Source of the DNA: Bacteroides sp. CAG:443
GTDB lineage: Bacteria > Bacteroidota > Bacteroidia > Bacteroidales > Bacteroidaceae
Reading direction: 5' to 3'
NCBI GenBank assembly: GCA_000432735.1
Contig: FR887828.1
Location: 1-24,255, forward strand
Length of the DNA: 24,255 bases
The notes beneath the pieces are model-generated. The model worked only from the letters and a program-made list of their open reading frames with translations. It was not told the origin of the DNA and made no database searches. A program made the translations under genes and the position numbers. Position 1 is the stretch's first letter. Each line of letters opens with the position of its first letter. Shown one piece after another: positions 23,641 through 24,255 of the stretch.

Positions 23641-24255
23641 TTACACAGTCGGCTTACGAGAAAGCACTTCATCAATCATACCATATTCCTTAGCTTCCTG
23701 AGCCGTCATCCAGTAATCACGGTCAGAATCAGCCCATACCTTGTCAAAATCAGTATGAGAATGATCGGCTATAATCGTGTACAGTTCTTTTTTCAACTTC
23801 TGAATTTCACGAGCTGTAATCTCAATATCAGAAGCCTGCCCCTGTGCTCCGCCCATCGGCTGATGAATCATGACACGCGAATGAGTCAGAGCCGAACGCT
23901 TTCCTTCCGTACCGGCAACCAGCAATACAGCAGCCATAGAAGCAGCCATACCTGTACAGATTGTGGCAACATCGCTGGAGATGAACTGCATTGTATCGTA
24001 AATGCCCAGTCCGGCATAAACCGATCCGCCCGGAGAGTTGATGTAAATAGAGATATCTTTTCCAGAGTCTACAGAATCCAGATACAACAACTGAGCTTGC
24101 AGTGTATTGGCTGTATAATCATCTATCTGAGTTCCGAGGAAAATGATACGATCCATCATCAGACGAGAGAACACGTCCAGTTGTGTAACATTCAACTGAC
24201 GCTCTTCTAAGATATAAGGATTAAGATATCCTGCCTGCGATTTGATTAAGTCGTC
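23641..24255 (-). CDS. clpP: ATP-dependent Clp protease proteolytic subunit ClpP, 5' end cut by the window
   Basis: ClpP is the serine peptidase chamber of ClpXP. Here 204 residues are visible and the frame runs open to the window edge, beginning DDLIKSQAGYLNPYILEERQ, so the start codon lies beyond 24255. The catalytic Ser is in TGMAASMAA, the His in VMIHQPMGG, and the Asp in the SDRDYWM segment. The TTG near 24195 is an internal Leu codon, not the start. The extended N-terminus (before NVTQLDVFSRLM) is normal for Bacteroidetes ClpP. The order clpP-clpX-recQ is read on the minus strand; tig often precedes clpP but is not visible here. Confidence 0.97.
   Translation of the reverse strand, partial: DDLIKSQAGYLNPYILEERQLNVTQLDVFSRLMMDRIIFLGTQIDDYTANTLQAQLLYLDSVDSGKDISIYINSPGGSVYAGLGIYDTMQFISSDVATICTGMAASMAAVLLVAGTEGKRSALTHSRVMIHQPMGGAQGQASDIEITAREIQKLKKELYTIIADHSHTDFDKVWADSDRDYWMTAQEAKEYGMIDEVLSRKPTV

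Noticed and set aside
24193..24195. TTG as the start of clpP
   Set aside because: The frame stays open and keeps typical Bacteroidetes ClpP sequence (QAGYLNPYILEERQ) to the window edge, so this is an internal Leu codon.

Overview
The window reads as a core chromosomal segment of a Bacteroidales bacterium, most likely a gut Bacteroides or Phocaeicola. The grounds are the protein sequences themselves, the near absence of Shine-Dalgarno sites, and several promoters of the Bacteroidetes sigma factor type (TTTG, 19-21 bases, TAnnTTTG) just upstream of genes. I see no insertion sequence, prophage, CRISPR array, integrase or toxin-antitoxin pair.

Layout. Bases 8-2000 (minus strand) hold a tRNA-Val(UAC) with its own promoter, an exported transthyretin-like hydroxyisourate hydrolase and trpS. 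carB (carbamoyl-phosphate synthase large subunit) diverges from trpS through interleaved promoters and is followed by a transglutaminase-fold lipoprotein (5435-6988). A minus-strand pair follows, a TlpA-like thioredoxin and a maltose/galactoside-type O-acetyltransferase, divergent from yaaA (8365-9129). From 16804 down to 9223 lies a tight six-gene minus-strand operon: three SurA/PpiC-like periplasmic proteins, an OstA-like LPS-transport protein, a 98-residue membrane protein and mutL. Next come guaB (minus), a 372-base intergenic region with two identical palindromes 21 bases apart, and an acyltransferase-3 membrane protein (plus). The right end holds clpP (cut by the window edge), clpX and recQ, all on the minus strand.

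How the genes work together. The 9.2-16.8 kb operon looks like an outer-membrane biogenesis unit (chaperone/isomerases plus an LptA/OstA-type protein, recalling the lptD-surA linkage of E. coli) with mutL as its last gene. carB and guaB serve nucleotide supply (carB also arginine). clpP and clpX encode one protease; recQ follows with its own promoter.

What deserves a second look. The CarB resembles the eukaryotic CAD/CPS1 type more than E. coli CarB. MutL seems to have lost the recognisable endonuclease metal-site motifs. clpX appears to start at TTG. The six-gene operon contains an unexplained small membrane protein. The twin TTTGTACAAA palindromes lie between guaB and the acyltransferase. 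I found no convincing wholly new multi-gene system; the window is largely housekeeping DNA. Promoter, terminator and operon calls are read by eye, and residue positions were counted by hand.
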